A DNA stretch of 13,392 bases, taken from positions 1 to 13,392 of the forward strand of contig JAAOXW010000055.1 in NCBI GenBank assembly GCA_018221005.1, written 5' to 3'. Positions within the stretch are counted from its first letter, which is position 1. Each line of letters opens with the position of its first letter. Source of the DNA: Candidatus Altarchaeota archaeon. Its GTDB lineage: Archaea; SpSt-1190. Positions 1-6,340 of this stretch are shown here, piece after piece. Both the position numbers and the translations under genes were made by a program. The notes beneath the pieces were generated by a model. The model did no database searches, was not told the origin of the DNA, and was given only the letters and a program-made list of their open reading frames with translations.

Positions 1-66
1 CCAACTGAGATAATAGCTGCTATGAATAAAGCAGGGGAGTTGTTGAAGTGTTCATTAAAGTCCTAA
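1..66 (+). CDS. C-terminal end of an upstream subunit, possibly the NuoB-like hydrogenase small subunit (partial)
   Basis: Frame 1 is open from the window edge to a TAA at 64-66 and ends PTEIIAAMNKAGELLKCSLKS; the other two forward frames stop almost at once. It overlaps the following ferredoxin gene by 19 bases, the same coupled arrangement seen through the rest of the operon. Small subunits of group 4 hydrogenases (MbhJ, EchC and other NuoB relatives) end in a C-P-P-x-P-E-x-I-hydrophobic segment followed by a helix of similar length, and the visible P-T-E-I-I-A-A-M resembles it. With only 21 residues the identity is an inference from that resemblance and from gene order. That a gene ends here is much better supported. 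Confidence 0.5.
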   Translation, partial: PTEIIAAMNKAGELLKCSLKS

Positions 67-317
67 AAAATATATTTAAGAAACGTGAAACCCTCCAGGG
101 TTTCACTCGAGAGTTCCCTAAGAACAGGATAGGTCGAATATCTTATAATCAAAAGAAATGCACAAAAGCATACGAGTGTGTAAAATATTGTCCGGCGAAT
201 GCAATCAGTGTTCGTGCTGACAAGTTCATACAAATTGATCATGAAAAATGTATCCGGTGTAAAATATGCGTAAGAGTATGTCCGTCAAAAGCACTAAAAG
301 CCATAAAGGAAAGTTAG
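48..317 (+). CDS. Bicluster ferredoxin subunit of group 4 hydrogenase (NuoI/EchF/MbhN/HyfH-like), first cluster lacking one Cys
   Basis: This 89-aa protein is the likely electron-transfer subunit that passes electrons between soluble ferredoxin and the hydrogenase module at the membrane. Residues 1-20 form a basic amphipathic stretch, and residues 24-37 resemble the linker before the clusters in NuoI/MbhN proteins. The second cluster is canonical: C68-x2-C71-x2-C74-x3-C78-P. The first reads C38-x2-A41-x2-C44-x3-C48-P, so the second cysteine is alanine (codon gca), a pattern more typical of a [3Fe-4S] site. The GTG start at 48 is preceded by AGGGGAG at 33-39, 8 bases away, and the stop overlaps the next gene's GTG. 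The family is clear; assignment to a hydrogenase rather than another complex-I relative rests on neighbours. Confidence 0.85.
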   Translation: MFIKVLKNIFKKRETLQGFTREFPKNRIGRISYNQKKCTKAYECVKYCPANAISVRADKFIQIDHEKCIRCKICVRVCPSKALKAIKES

Positions 318-505
318 TGAAGTGGAAAAATAAACCCTTTGCTGCAGGGCATGTTGCCCGAAGCTATCCTTACTTACCACTTAGCTACAAGACTTTTCTT
401 TTGTTGATTGCTATTCACACTTCAATTTTTATTTTACCTAGTTTTCCCACTACAGCTGTAATTTTACTATTGGCCTTGGTGAAGGGGTGGTTACTTGCCG
501 GCTAG
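317..505 (+). CDS. Small membrane subunit of the hydrogenase operon, unrecognised (62 aa)
   Basis: I place the start at GTG 317, which shares a base with the preceding TAG stop (TAGTG). A longer reading from ATG 266 would run through the ferredoxin's second cluster region and is unlikely. The product has a polar, basic N-terminus (residues 1-24, with the sequence HVARSYPYLP) followed by about 35 hydrophobic residues, enough for one long or two short membrane segments. The end overlaps the NuoH-like start by 11 bases, so it is translated with that gene. Group 4 hydrogenases of the Ehb, Eha and Mbh types carry several such tiny membrane subunits. I cannot assign this one to a family. Confidence 0.65.
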   Translation: MKWKNKPFAAGHVARSYPYLPLSYKTFLLLIAIHTSIFILPSFPTTAVILLLALVKGWLLAG

Positions 506-1307
506 ACTCCTATTATTTTTGGTTCCATTCTTTTTTGAATGGGTGAAAAGAAAGATTGACGCCCGAGTCGAGCGACGAGTTGGTCCACCACTCATGCAAC
601 CAATTTATGATTATTTCAAACTACTGCATAAGGAGATTATTATTCCCGAAGGTGCAGGAATTTTCTTTAGACTTGGACCCATTTTGTTATTTTTATTCTC
701 AGTATTTGCCGTTTTTATCGCCTGGAGTAAACCGACATGGTCTATTGTTTACTTACTTGCGATTTTTGCAATGATGACTTTTGTTAAGATGCTAATGTCA
801 AGCAGTGTCAAGAGTCAATTCACTGTTTTTGGAACGGGACGGCTGGCCAGTATGAAACTTGCTCTCGACCCCGCATTTCCCCTAGCTTTTCTTGCACCTG
901 CCTTTGTGTGGGGCTTTGATATGGTTTGGCCAATAAAGGCCGGGTTGTTTCTACCTCTTGCATTTATTGCAGCAATTGCAGAACTTGAGTTGCCACCTTT
1001 TGATATTTCACATGCGAAAACTGAGATTGTGGCCGGTTGGAAAACCGAATTTTCGGGGGGACTTTTAGCACTCATCAACTATGCTGAAAATGCAAAAATG
1101 GTAGCAGTTTCACTCATGTTGGCAGCTCTGTTGGGGCCTTCCGTGTTCTGGCTAAAGACCCTCGGTGTCTTCATGGTTATGGCAATATTCTCAATTGCGC
1201 TACCTAGAATGAGGATTAATAAGGCCATCCGATTTTTATCTTTCATTAATATACTTACAATGCTGGAGGTGATCGTGTCTTTGAATTGGGCATACTTGCT
1301 GGTTTGA
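495..1307 (+). CDS. NuoH-like membrane subunit (EchB/MbhM/HyfC/EhbO family)
   Basis: This 270-aa polytopic protein anchors the peripheral redox module to the membrane and forms part of the proton path at the quinone-site equivalent. Two family signatures are plain: ARVERRVGPPLMQP at residues 23-36, followed by D39, K42 and KE at 46-47, and ELELPPFDISHAKTE at 163-177, followed by VAGW, E185 and SGG. About eight hydrophobic segments are visible. It is shorter than bacterial NuoH (about 320 aa), as is usual for hydrogenase versions. The start is TTG 495, with GGGGTGG at 484-490 just upstream, and the gene overlaps both neighbours. The usual second glutamate of the PFDxxEAE motif is replaced (H173, K175). 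Family assignment is secure. Confidence 0.93.
   Translation: MPARLLLFLVPFFFEWVKRKIDARVERRVGPPLMQPIYDYFKLLHKEIIIPEGAGIFFRLGPILLFLFSVFAVFIAWSKPTWSIVYLLAIFAMMTFVKMLMSSSVKSQFTVFGTGRLASMKLALDPAFPLAFLAPAFVWGFDMVWPIKAGLFLPLAFIAAIAELELPPFDISHAKTEIVAGWKTEFSGGLLALINYAENAKMVAVSLMLAALLGPSVFWLKTLGVFMVMAIFSIALPRMRINKAIRFLSFINILTMLEVIVSLNWAYLLV
1265..1274 (+). promoter_or_regulatory. Ten-base Shine-Dalgarno match inside the NuoH-like gene
   Basis: GGAGGTGATC is an exact complement of the typical 16S rRNA 3' end. It lies inside the NuoH-like coding sequence and precedes the TTG at 1286 of the next gene. The spacing (11 bases) is longer than usual, and no better in-frame start lies nearer. Confidence 0.6.
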
Positions 1308-1489
1308 TTGGAGTATTATTTGCGGAAAGTTCAGAGAAGGTAGCGCTCTTCTACTCACTGGCAGGTTTATTCCTAGCTCTCAATATGTTCATGTACAATA
1401 TGTTTTTTGCAGGGGCCGTTGCCCTACTTTCGGCAGCTGGAGGCGGGGTTGCGTTGATGTTATTTGGAGGTGCGATAGTTGAAGAATGA
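1286..1489 (+). CDS. Small membrane subunit, possibly MbhD/DUF4040- or NuoJ-like (67 aa)
   Basis: The 67-aa product has two or three hydrophobic helices: residues 1-12, 19-40 and 42-62. The second part, FAGAVALLSAAGGGVALMLF, recalls the short glycine/alanine-rich helix pair of MbhD/MrpA C-terminal (DUF4040) proteins and of NuoJ, which sits beside NuoK in complex I. The match is by general pattern, with no diagnostic residue. It starts at TTG 1286 after a ten-base SD match inside the NuoH-like gene, overlaps that gene by 22 bases and overlaps the next small gene by 11. Its position between NuoH- and NuoK-like genes supports a role as a membrane subunit of the same complex. Confidence 0.7.
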   Translation: MGILAGLIGVLFAESSEKVALFYSLAGLFLALNMFMYNMFFAGAVALLSAAGGGVALMLFGGAIVEE

Positions 1490-1646
1490 AAGCATAGCTT
1501 TAATTTTGATAGTCTTACTTACATTCTTATTTGGTAAAATTCAAATTTTACCAAGTCGGTTTGAACTTAACGAAGTTCTTGTTTCCTTGACTTTCGCGTT
1601 AGTATTCACTCTTGCAATCGGTTTAGAGGTGGTGGATGATGAATGA
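1479..1646 (+). CDS. Very small membrane subunit (55 aa), easily missed
   Basis: A TTG at 1479 lies 6 bases after GGAGGTG (1466-1472) and opens a 55-codon frame ending at TGA 1644-1646. The frame overlaps the preceding gene by 11 bases and the next by 4 (ATGA). The product begins MKNESIALILIVLLTFLFG, a hydrophobic helix, then a polar link (KIQILPSRFELNE), a second helix (about residues 32-49) and an acidic end (EVVDDE). Two membrane spans with the C-terminus after the second are expected. Without this gene there would be a 150-base gap in an operon that otherwise has none. I do not recognise a family; a small Mbh/Ehb-type subunit is the likeliest role. Confidence 0.75.
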   Translation: MKNESIALILIVLLTFLFGKIQILPSRFELNEVLVSLTFALVFTLAIGLEVVDDE

Positions 1647-1885
1647 TGATTGAAACCTTGATGTTAGTTATTTGTATTTATGGCCTCATGAGGAGTGATA
1701 CACTCATCAAAGTTGCGGCATTCACAAGCTTTTTGGCATATCCTGCCATTGTCATGTTCACAAAATCTGGTGCACAACCCTTAGTCCTTTTATTATTGGC
1801 AATTGAAGCGGTCCCCTTTGCGTTTGGACTTCTTTTAGTTCGCGTATTTGGAGTTGGTGATTTAAAGAGGAGGTTTGCAAAATGA
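1643..1885 (+). CDS. NuoK/MrpC-like small membrane subunit (80 aa)
   Basis: The 80-aa product has hydrophobic segments at about residues 3-14, 23-38 and 45-67. The last part, PLVLLLLAIEAVPFAFGLLLVRV, resembles the third helix of NuoK (ISLAAAEASIGLALLL), including the membrane glutamate (Glu54 here), and ends in a basic tail. The glutamate of the second NuoK helix (GLEIM) is not apparent; AFTSFL stands there, so the protein is a shortened relative (NuoK is about 100 aa). ATG 1643 follows GAGGTGGTGG at 1625-1634 and overlaps the 55-aa gene. NuoK-type subunits link the NuoH/J core to the antiporter subunits, which fits the NuoL-like gene starting in its stop codon. Family is a moderate inference. 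Confidence 0.7.
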   Translation: MMIETLMLVICIYGLMRSDTLIKVAAFTSFLAYPAIVMFTKSGAQPLVLLLLAIEAVPFAFGLLLVRVFGVGDLKRRFAK

Positions 1886-3327
1886 TAGAAGTTTTTTTCA
1901 TGATTGGGGCCCTCATTTCACTGTTGTCTGAGAAACTTTCAATTTTGTTTACTGTTTTTTCATCACTGCTTCTTTTCAGTGTCTGGAACTTTACTCTTGA
2001 ATTTGTAATTACCGTGGTTGGACTTATGTCTCTTATATTTTCTTATTCGTACCTAAAAGGAAATCCGCGACGAAAATTATTCTATTCACTAATGTACATA
2101 TTTATTTTTGCAATGTTGTTGTTTGTTTCTGCAAGAGATTGGATTTTATTATATGTTGCGTGGGAACTTATGAATTGGTGTTCCTATTTTCTGATTCACT
2201 TTAGAGAATCATCCGCAGCTAGACATGCAGCACGTAATGCACTCATCTTAAATTTCATAGGTAGTTTAGCTTTATTGGGAGCAATTTTAGTTTACCAGTC
2301 TGTCAATGCGTCCCTTTCATTTGGAATTTTGCCCGAACTTTCTCTGTATTTGATTTTGCTTGCAGCTTTAATTAAGTCGGCTCAATTTCCCTTTTCATTC
2401 TGGCTCATTGATGCAATGGAGGCGCCAACTCCTGCATCTGCTTTGCTTCACTCATCCACTATGGTGGCTGCGGGCGCCATTTTAGTTTTCAAATTCCAAG
2501 CCCAAATGATAACTCTAGCCTTCTTGATTAAACCACTTGCACTTCTTTCGTTCTTTGTTTCTGCATTAATTGCAATTAAGGAAACCAATCAGAAAAAAAT
2601 TATGGCATATTCTACTATTTCCTCCGTTGCACTAATGTTTTATTTCTTTGATTCCGTGTTCTTCCTCCCAATTTTCACAATCCATGCGCTAGTAAAAGCT
2701 GCCATGTTCTTCCTCATCGGGACCTATGCATCACAGCAAGATTATGTATTGGACTTGGGTCTCAGCAAGCGAAGTCTCACCTCAATTCTTATGATTTTTG
2801 CAATTGCATCACTCGCCGGTTTTCCTCCCCTTGGGCTCTTCTGGATAAAAGCTGCAGCCGTTGATTTAATTCTAGGGTCCTTAATGCTCTTTGTAACTAC
2901 CATTTATTTTGCAAGGTTTTACTTCACTGTTTTTTCAGGGGGAATTCAACCACGTGAAGGTGTAGGCACCAAATTGGCGATTGTTTCTTTATTACTCTCT
3001 GTTCTTTTCACACTCCCCCTCGTCAACTTGGGCGTTGGGGTTACTGCTGCCATTTTCATAGTTTTAATTCCCATCGCAGCTATGACTTATCACTGGGTTT
3101 TGTTTAAGGTAGTGGGTCACTTGCTTGAAAAACTTCTCTACCTTCTTACTGCCTTTAAACTCCCAACACTTTTGGTTAATTTCGATGATAGAATTTATGC
3201 TCTTGGAAAAAAACTTTTAGTTGTCTCAGAAATAGTTAGAACTTGGTTCACAGGTTCTTTTAGGAATGATGTAGCATACATTGCAATATCACTATCAATA
3301 TTGGTTTTGGGGGTGTTACTATTCTAA
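1882..3327 (+). CDS. NuoL-type antiporter-like proton/Na+-translocating subunit
   Basis: The 481-aa protein has about 13-14 membrane helices and the Proton_antipo_M signatures: WEL with E95 in an early helix, K165 in IKSAQFPFSFWLIDAM (164-179) followed by PTPASALLHSSTMVAAG (182-198), KKIMAYSTISS (238-248), H268-x3-K272 in HALVKAAMFF, and LAGFPPLGLFW (311-321). These are the charged residues along the proton path of complex I antiporter subunits. The PTP.SAL.H..TMVAAG form is that of NuoL/HyfB/EchA. It is shorter than NuoL (about 610 aa) and lacks the long lateral helix. The start is ATG 1882, 8 bases after GAGGAGG (1867-1873), overlapping the previous stop. Three antiporter-like genes in a row point to a Hyf- or complex-I-like pump. 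Confidence 0.93.
   Translation: MIEVFFMIGALISLLSEKLSILFTVFSSLLLFSVWNFTLEFVITVVGLMSLIFSYSYLKGNPRRKLFYSLMYIFIFAMLLFVSARDWILLYVAWELMNWCSYFLIHFRESSAARHAARNALILNFIGSLALLGAILVYQSVNASLSFGILPELSLYLILLAALIKSAQFPFSFWLIDAMEAPTPASALLHSSTMVAAGAILVFKFQAQMITLAFLIKPLALLSFFVSALIAIKETNQKKIMAYSTISSVALMFYFFDSVFFLPIFTIHALVKAAMFFLIGTYASQQDYVLDLGLSKRSLTSILMIFAIASLAGFPPLGLFWIKAAAVDLILGSLMLFVTTIYFARFYFTVFSGGIQPREGVGTKLAIVSLLLSVLFTLPLVNLGVGVTAAIFIVLIPIAAMTYHWVLFKVVGHLLEKLLYLLTAFKLPTLLVNFDDRIYALGKKLLVVSEIVRTWFTGSFRNDVAYIAISLSILVLGVLLF
3299..3320 (+). repeat. Copy 1 of a 22-bp exact direct repeat at a gene end
   Basis: The 22 bases at 3299-3320 (core ttggttttgggggtgttact) are identical to 4438-4459. Each copy encodes L-V-L-G-V-L-L at the C-terminus of an antiporter-like gene and contains GGGGGTG, which can serve as SD for the next gene. 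Here that gene's GTG start at 3330 is 14 bases downstream. Confidence 0.8.
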
Positions 3328-3329
3328 CG

Positions 3330-4469
3330 GTGTTTATGTTGATGGCATCTGCGATTTTGGTTTTGGCGTCAAGGAGGATGGGCATACTCCTTTCACTTTT
3401 TTCAGTTGCCCTCATAAAAGCACCCCTGACTTTTGATTGGTTGCCGGGCATAACCTTTGGATGGGATGTGTTGGCTAATTTTCAGCAGCTGTTTGGTGTT
3501 TTTGCATTACTCGTTGTCATTGCAATTTTATATTCTCGGAAAATGGAAGCTAAATATCTTTCATCAATGATGGTCTTTTGTGCAGGCCTACTTGGTTTTC
3601 TTGGTGCATCACACCCCCTTCAATTCTTTATGTTTTTGGAACTTATGATTTTCCCCGCATTTTACTTACTCCTTGAACGCGACCCAACAACCGCCTTCAA
3701 ATATTTTGCATTTATGCAGGTTTCTTCAATTTTAGTTTTAGCAGGCATGATTAGTTCAGGAGCAATTGCATCACTTTTATTGACCCTTGGCTTCTCCATT
3801 AAAATGGGGCTCTTCCCCCTTGGGTCTTGGTTGCCTGATGCACATTCACAAGCACCCCATCCCCTATCTGCCTTATTTAGTGGGGCTTTGGTTGCATGTG
3901 GAGTATACGGACTGTATCGATTCTCTTACAACTTTTTATTACTCCTAGTACTTGCTATTATCTCCATAGTATATGGTGCGGTCCGAGCAAGTAAGGAAGA
4001 AGATCTGAAGCGGCTTCTTGCATATTCAACTGTTTCCCAAATGGGATATGCTGCACTCGCATTACTCTTTGCCCCAGAAATTCTACCTCTTTTCCTGCTG
4101 ATGCATTCACTCGCAAAAGCTGGTTTGTTCTTTGCAGCAGGCTCAATAATTGAACAAACCGGAATTAGTAATATTTCACAACTCTCAGTTTCTTCCAGTT
4201 CACTCACCCTACCCATAATAATTTCAGCACTTTCCATGGCAGGTATTCCTCCCTTACTTGGATTCTGGATAGAATTAACTATTTTCAAAGGAATTGCAGC
4301 ATACTCTCTTCTACTCTTAATGGGGGTTTTAATCGCCGCCGCATTCACCATATTTTATGTTGAAAGACTGGTATCAATTTTTATGAGGCGCTCACCGAAA
4401 CGGGTGGAGGATTGGCTTTCAGTGATTCCGGCAATATTATTGGTTTTGGGGGTGTTACTCGTTGAATGA
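3330..4469 (+). CDS. NuoM/MrpD-type antiporter-like subunit
   Basis: The 379-aa protein has about 11-12 membrane helices and family motifs: LEL with E104, K158 in GFSIKMGLFPLGSWLPDAH (154-172) followed by QAPHPLSALFSGALVACG, LKRLLAYSTVSQMGY (226-240), H259-x3-K263 in HSLAKAGLFF, and MAGIPPLLGFW. The WLPDAH..AP form is that of NuoM/NuoN/MrpD. It is about 100 residues shorter than NuoM, mainly at the N-terminus. The start is uncertain. GTG 3330 is used here, 2 bases after the previous stop; ATG 3336 and 3342 are alternatives, and an in-frame ATT at 3321 would have the spacing seen at the matching repeat downstream. It should work with the NuoL- and NuoN-like subunits as one of three ion channels. 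Confidence 0.92.
   Translation: MFMLMASAILVLASRRMGILLSLFSVALIKAPLTFDWLPGITFGWDVLANFQQLFGVFALLVVIAILYSRKMEAKYLSSMMVFCAGLLGFLGASHPLQFFMFLELMIFPAFYLLLERDPTTAFKYFAFMQVSSILVLAGMISSGAIASLLLTLGFSIKMGLFPLGSWLPDAHSQAPHPLSALFSGALVACGVYGLYRFSYNFLLLLVLAIISIVYGAVRASKEEDLKRLLAYSTVSQMGYAALALLFAPEILPLFLLMHSLAKAGLFFAAGSIIEQTGISNISQLSVSSSSLTLPIIISALSMAGIPPLLGFWIELTIFKGIAAYSLLLLMGVLIAAAFTIFYVERLVSIFMRRSPKRVEDWLSVIPAILLVLGVLLVE
4438..4459 (+). repeat. Copy 2 of a 22-bp exact direct repeat at a gene end
   Basis: Identical to 3299-3320. Here GGGGGTG (4448-4454) lies 7 bases before the TTG start (4462) of the third antiporter-like gene, so it doubles as the end of one gene and the SD of the next. Confidence 0.8.
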
Positions 4470-5718
4470 ACTCTTACTAATTGCGCTTGTGTTACCGTTT
4501 TTGGGAAGACACCGAAAGACAGCAACGGTGTTCGCATTTATCTTTGCCATCATCACTTCACTAAGAAGCAACTATTTGATTGCAGTATTTTTCTTCATTC
4601 TTTCCCTTGTTATTATCTCAATTTCACACTGGAAAGATGCAAAATATCCACTTTTCTTCCTTGCCATGTTTGATCTTATTGGGTTATTAAACAGCCAAAA
4701 TTTTCTTGAACTCTTCCTCTACTTTGAACTTGCAATTTTTGCATCATACTTCTTAATTTTTGATCGCAAAAACTTCATGCCCCTCATTCGTTATTTTATT
4801 GTGAATTCTATTGGAAGTGCTTTAATGATTTTTGCGATTGCACTGTCTTTCATGTCAACCGGTTCACTGTCTCACCTTTCACCCACTGCCCTCATCCTCT
4901 TTGTGTTGGGGCTTCTGATAAAACTTGGAATTGCTCCTTTCCAAGATTGGTTGGTTGAAATTTACAAATTTGTTCCTCTGTCTATGGCACTCTTTTTTTC
5001 AACGGTTCTAACTGAGATTGCACCACTCGCCCTTTTAATTGTTGTGACAGTTAGAGTTCCTTCCCTTGAAATATTTGCAATGTTCTCCATGTTTCTTGCA
5101 AGTGTTATGGCCTTTAGTGAAAAAAATATGATAAGAATGTTGGCTTTAATTGATGCATCTAATCTCGCGTATGATGTACTTGCAATTGCGATTGCCACCC
5201 CCGCTTCAAGAAGTGCTGCATTATTCATGATGTTTTCACACGTTATTGCAATGTGTCTTGTATTCACTGTTCTAATTATTTCAAAATCAAAAAGTATAGA
5301 TAAGCTCCGTGCACCCAAGGGCTTGGTTTTACCATTCTACTCTGCATTTTTTGCACTCTCTGGCCTTCCACCCTTCCAGCTGTTTCCCAGTAAAATAATG
5401 CTGTTCACTTCCGTGTTTGATGTTTCACACCCCGTTTCATATTTCCTGTTGTTTAATATGGGACTCAGTGCATTAGTTTCACTAAGAATCTTGGCGTCAA
5501 TAAGGGGTACACGCAACGTAGGGCCTATTGATCCAAAACTTAAAATTCTTGTGTGGGGACTATTGATAACGTCCGTTGTATTTGGACTGTTCCCCCGCAT
5601 TTTCTTTGAAGGTGTTCTTTCACAAATGCAATTCCTTGGCGGTCCAATTTATGTAATTCAAAAAAATACTATTCCTTTGCTTTCTGCAATAGGTCAAACA
5701 ATAAGTGGAATTTTATGA
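4462..5718 (+). CDS. NuoN-type antiporter-like subunit, divergent, one channel Lys lost
   Basis: This 418-aa, about 12-helix membrane protein is the third antiporter-like subunit. E89 (FEL), K154 in LLIKLGIAPFQDWL (151-164), a polar E184 in STVLTEIAPLA where NuoN has a lysine, and LSGLPPFQLFPSK near residue 300 identify it. The H-x3-K helix of the two preceding paralogs reads H260-V-I-A-M264 here, so the lysine is methionine, and R225 stands in the K..AY.S segment. It starts at TTG 4462, 7 bases after GGGGGTG, overlapping the previous gene by 8 bases. The last hydrogenase-operon gene on this strand, it ends one base from the stop of the convergent protease gene, with no obvious terminator hairpin between them. 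Confidence 0.9.
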   Translation: MNELLLIALVLPFLGRHRKTATVFAFIFAIITSLRSNYLIAVFFFILSLVIISISHWKDAKYPLFFLAMFDLIGLLNSQNFLELFLYFELAIFASYFLIFDRKNFMPLIRYFIVNSIGSALMIFAIALSFMSTGSLSHLSPTALILFVLGLLIKLGIAPFQDWLVEIYKFVPLSMALFFSTVLTEIAPLALLIVVTVRVPSLEIFAMFSMFLASVMAFSEKNMIRMLALIDASNLAYDVLAIAIATPASRSAALFMMFSHVIAMCLVFTVLIISKSKSIDKLRAPKGLVLPFYSAFFALSGLPPFQLFPSKIMLFTSVFDVSHPVSYFLLFNMGLSALVSLRILASIRGTRNVGPIDPKLKILVWGLLITSVVFGLFPRIFFEGVLSQMQFLGGPIYVIQKNTIPLLSAIGQTISGIL

Positions 5719-5719
5719 A

Positions 5720-5923
5720 TTAAAGGATAAACTCTTTCATCTCCTCTGAGATGGTTTTGTACTCTTCTTCAGACATTTTTTCAATTACAATTCCTGCATG
5801 TATTAGAACGAAATCCCCTTTCTTGAGTCCGGGTAACCCAAACTTCACTTTTTTTTCTTCGCCCCCAATCTCCACTATTTTTTCTTCTTTGTTAAGTATT
5901 TTTCCTGGAATTGCCATACACAC
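5720..5923 (-). other. hypC: Possible internally initiated HypC (67 aa) within the fusion gene
   Basis: Codons 128-130 of the fusion are GTG TGT ATG. Initiation at this GTG would give Met-Cys-Met-Ala-Ile-Pro-Gly-Lys, the proper HypC N-terminus, in which the cysteine after the initiator is the functional ligand. GGTGGTC lies about 3 bases upstream and can pair weakly with the 16S 3' end. A product of 67 aa would be slightly short for HypC (about 70-90). This is an inference from codon identity and the known need for Cys2. Confidence 0.45.
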
Positions 5924-6304
5924 TTCGACCACCTTCACAGCTTCGCGAGCATTGGCTTTTACTTGCTCACTAATCTTTTCTCCAAGTCGACGGTTATAAG
6001 TTTTTATCCCAATAAGCCGCACCTCTGCCCCTGTAAATTTCTTAATTTTATTTAGGTCAAGTTTGTGTGTGTAAAACGACTTACTTGGTACTTCCCTAGT
6101 CACTAGGTAGGGGCGCTCTCCTTCAAAATGGGCTGCATCCAAAATTAGAAGCTTATTTACTTGGCGAAGCTGTCCAAGTACGTTTTCTGGCTGTTCGTAT
6201 GCAAAAACGACCGAAATTCCACGTTTTTCTAGTAGTTTTCCCGCGTATAGGCCCGCTTCGTCATCTTCACGTAAATCATTACCTATTGCCAGAATACTAA
6301 TCAT
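5720..6304 (-). CDS. hycI: HycI-type hydrogenase maturation protease fused to HypC
   Basis: This 194-aa protein joins two maturation factors of [NiFe] hydrogenase. Residues 1-125 are a HycI/HyaD-family endopeptidase, which trims the C-terminal peptide of the large subunit after nickel insertion. Visible features are ILAIGNDLREDDEAG (4-18), PEN (39-41), ILDAAH with D56, H80 in FYTHKLDL, and LIGI (97-100). The candidate Ni ligands are an acidic residue near 15-16, D56 and H80. PEN and TH favour HycI, the protease for group 4 enzymes, matching the adjacent operon. Residues 128-194 are HypC, the iron/cyanide-ligand chaperone: VCMAIPGKIL, then EIGGEEKKV and GDFVLIHAGIVI. DDxAG has Glu where most have Gly. 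No stop separates the halves, but an in-frame GTG at 5923 may start free HypC. The gene is convergent with the hydrogenase operon and divergent from the transporter gene. Confidence 0.9.
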   Translation of the reverse strand: MISILAIGNDLREDDEAGLYAGKLLEKRGISVVFAYEQPENVLGQLRQVNKLLILDAAHFEGERPYLVTREVPSKSFYTHKLDLNKIKKFTGAEVRLIGIKTYNRRLGEKISEQVKANAREAVKVVEVCMAIPGKILNKEEKIVEIGGEEKKVKFGLPGLKKGDFVLIHAGIVIEKMSEEEYKTISEEMKEFIL

Positions 6305-6340
6305 GCTAAAACCTTTTTTACTGCCTTATGTGGTTTTCCT
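6305..6340. promoter_or_regulatory. 36-base divergent gap between protease-HypC and transporter genes
   Basis: The two start codons are only 36 bases apart and point away from each other, so both promoters must lie in this gap or inside the opposite gene. The stretch contains cctttttta (6312-6320), which could serve as a weak A/T element in either direction. Neither gene has a strong SD; the minus gene has only AAGG about 7 bases before its ATG. Leaderless or nearly leaderless transcripts would fit. Confidence 0.35.

Noticed and set aside
266..316. Upstream extension of the 62-aa membrane gene to ATG 266
   Set aside because: It would read a second frame through the ferredoxin's second cluster region; the GTG at 317 overlapping the stop fits the coupled pattern of the operon.
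815..1078. Open frame of 87 codons on the minus strand
   Set aside because: It lies wholly inside the NuoH-like gene, whose family motifs are unmistakable; the opposite frame shows no domain pattern.
3926..4351. Open frame of 141 codons on the minus strand
   Set aside because: Antisense to the conserved NuoM-like channel region; its composition is the complement of hydrophobic codons, not a protein signature.
5700..5740. Intrinsic terminator between the hydrogenase operon and the protease gene
   Set aside because: The stops are one base apart and no GC hairpin with a T-run is visible.
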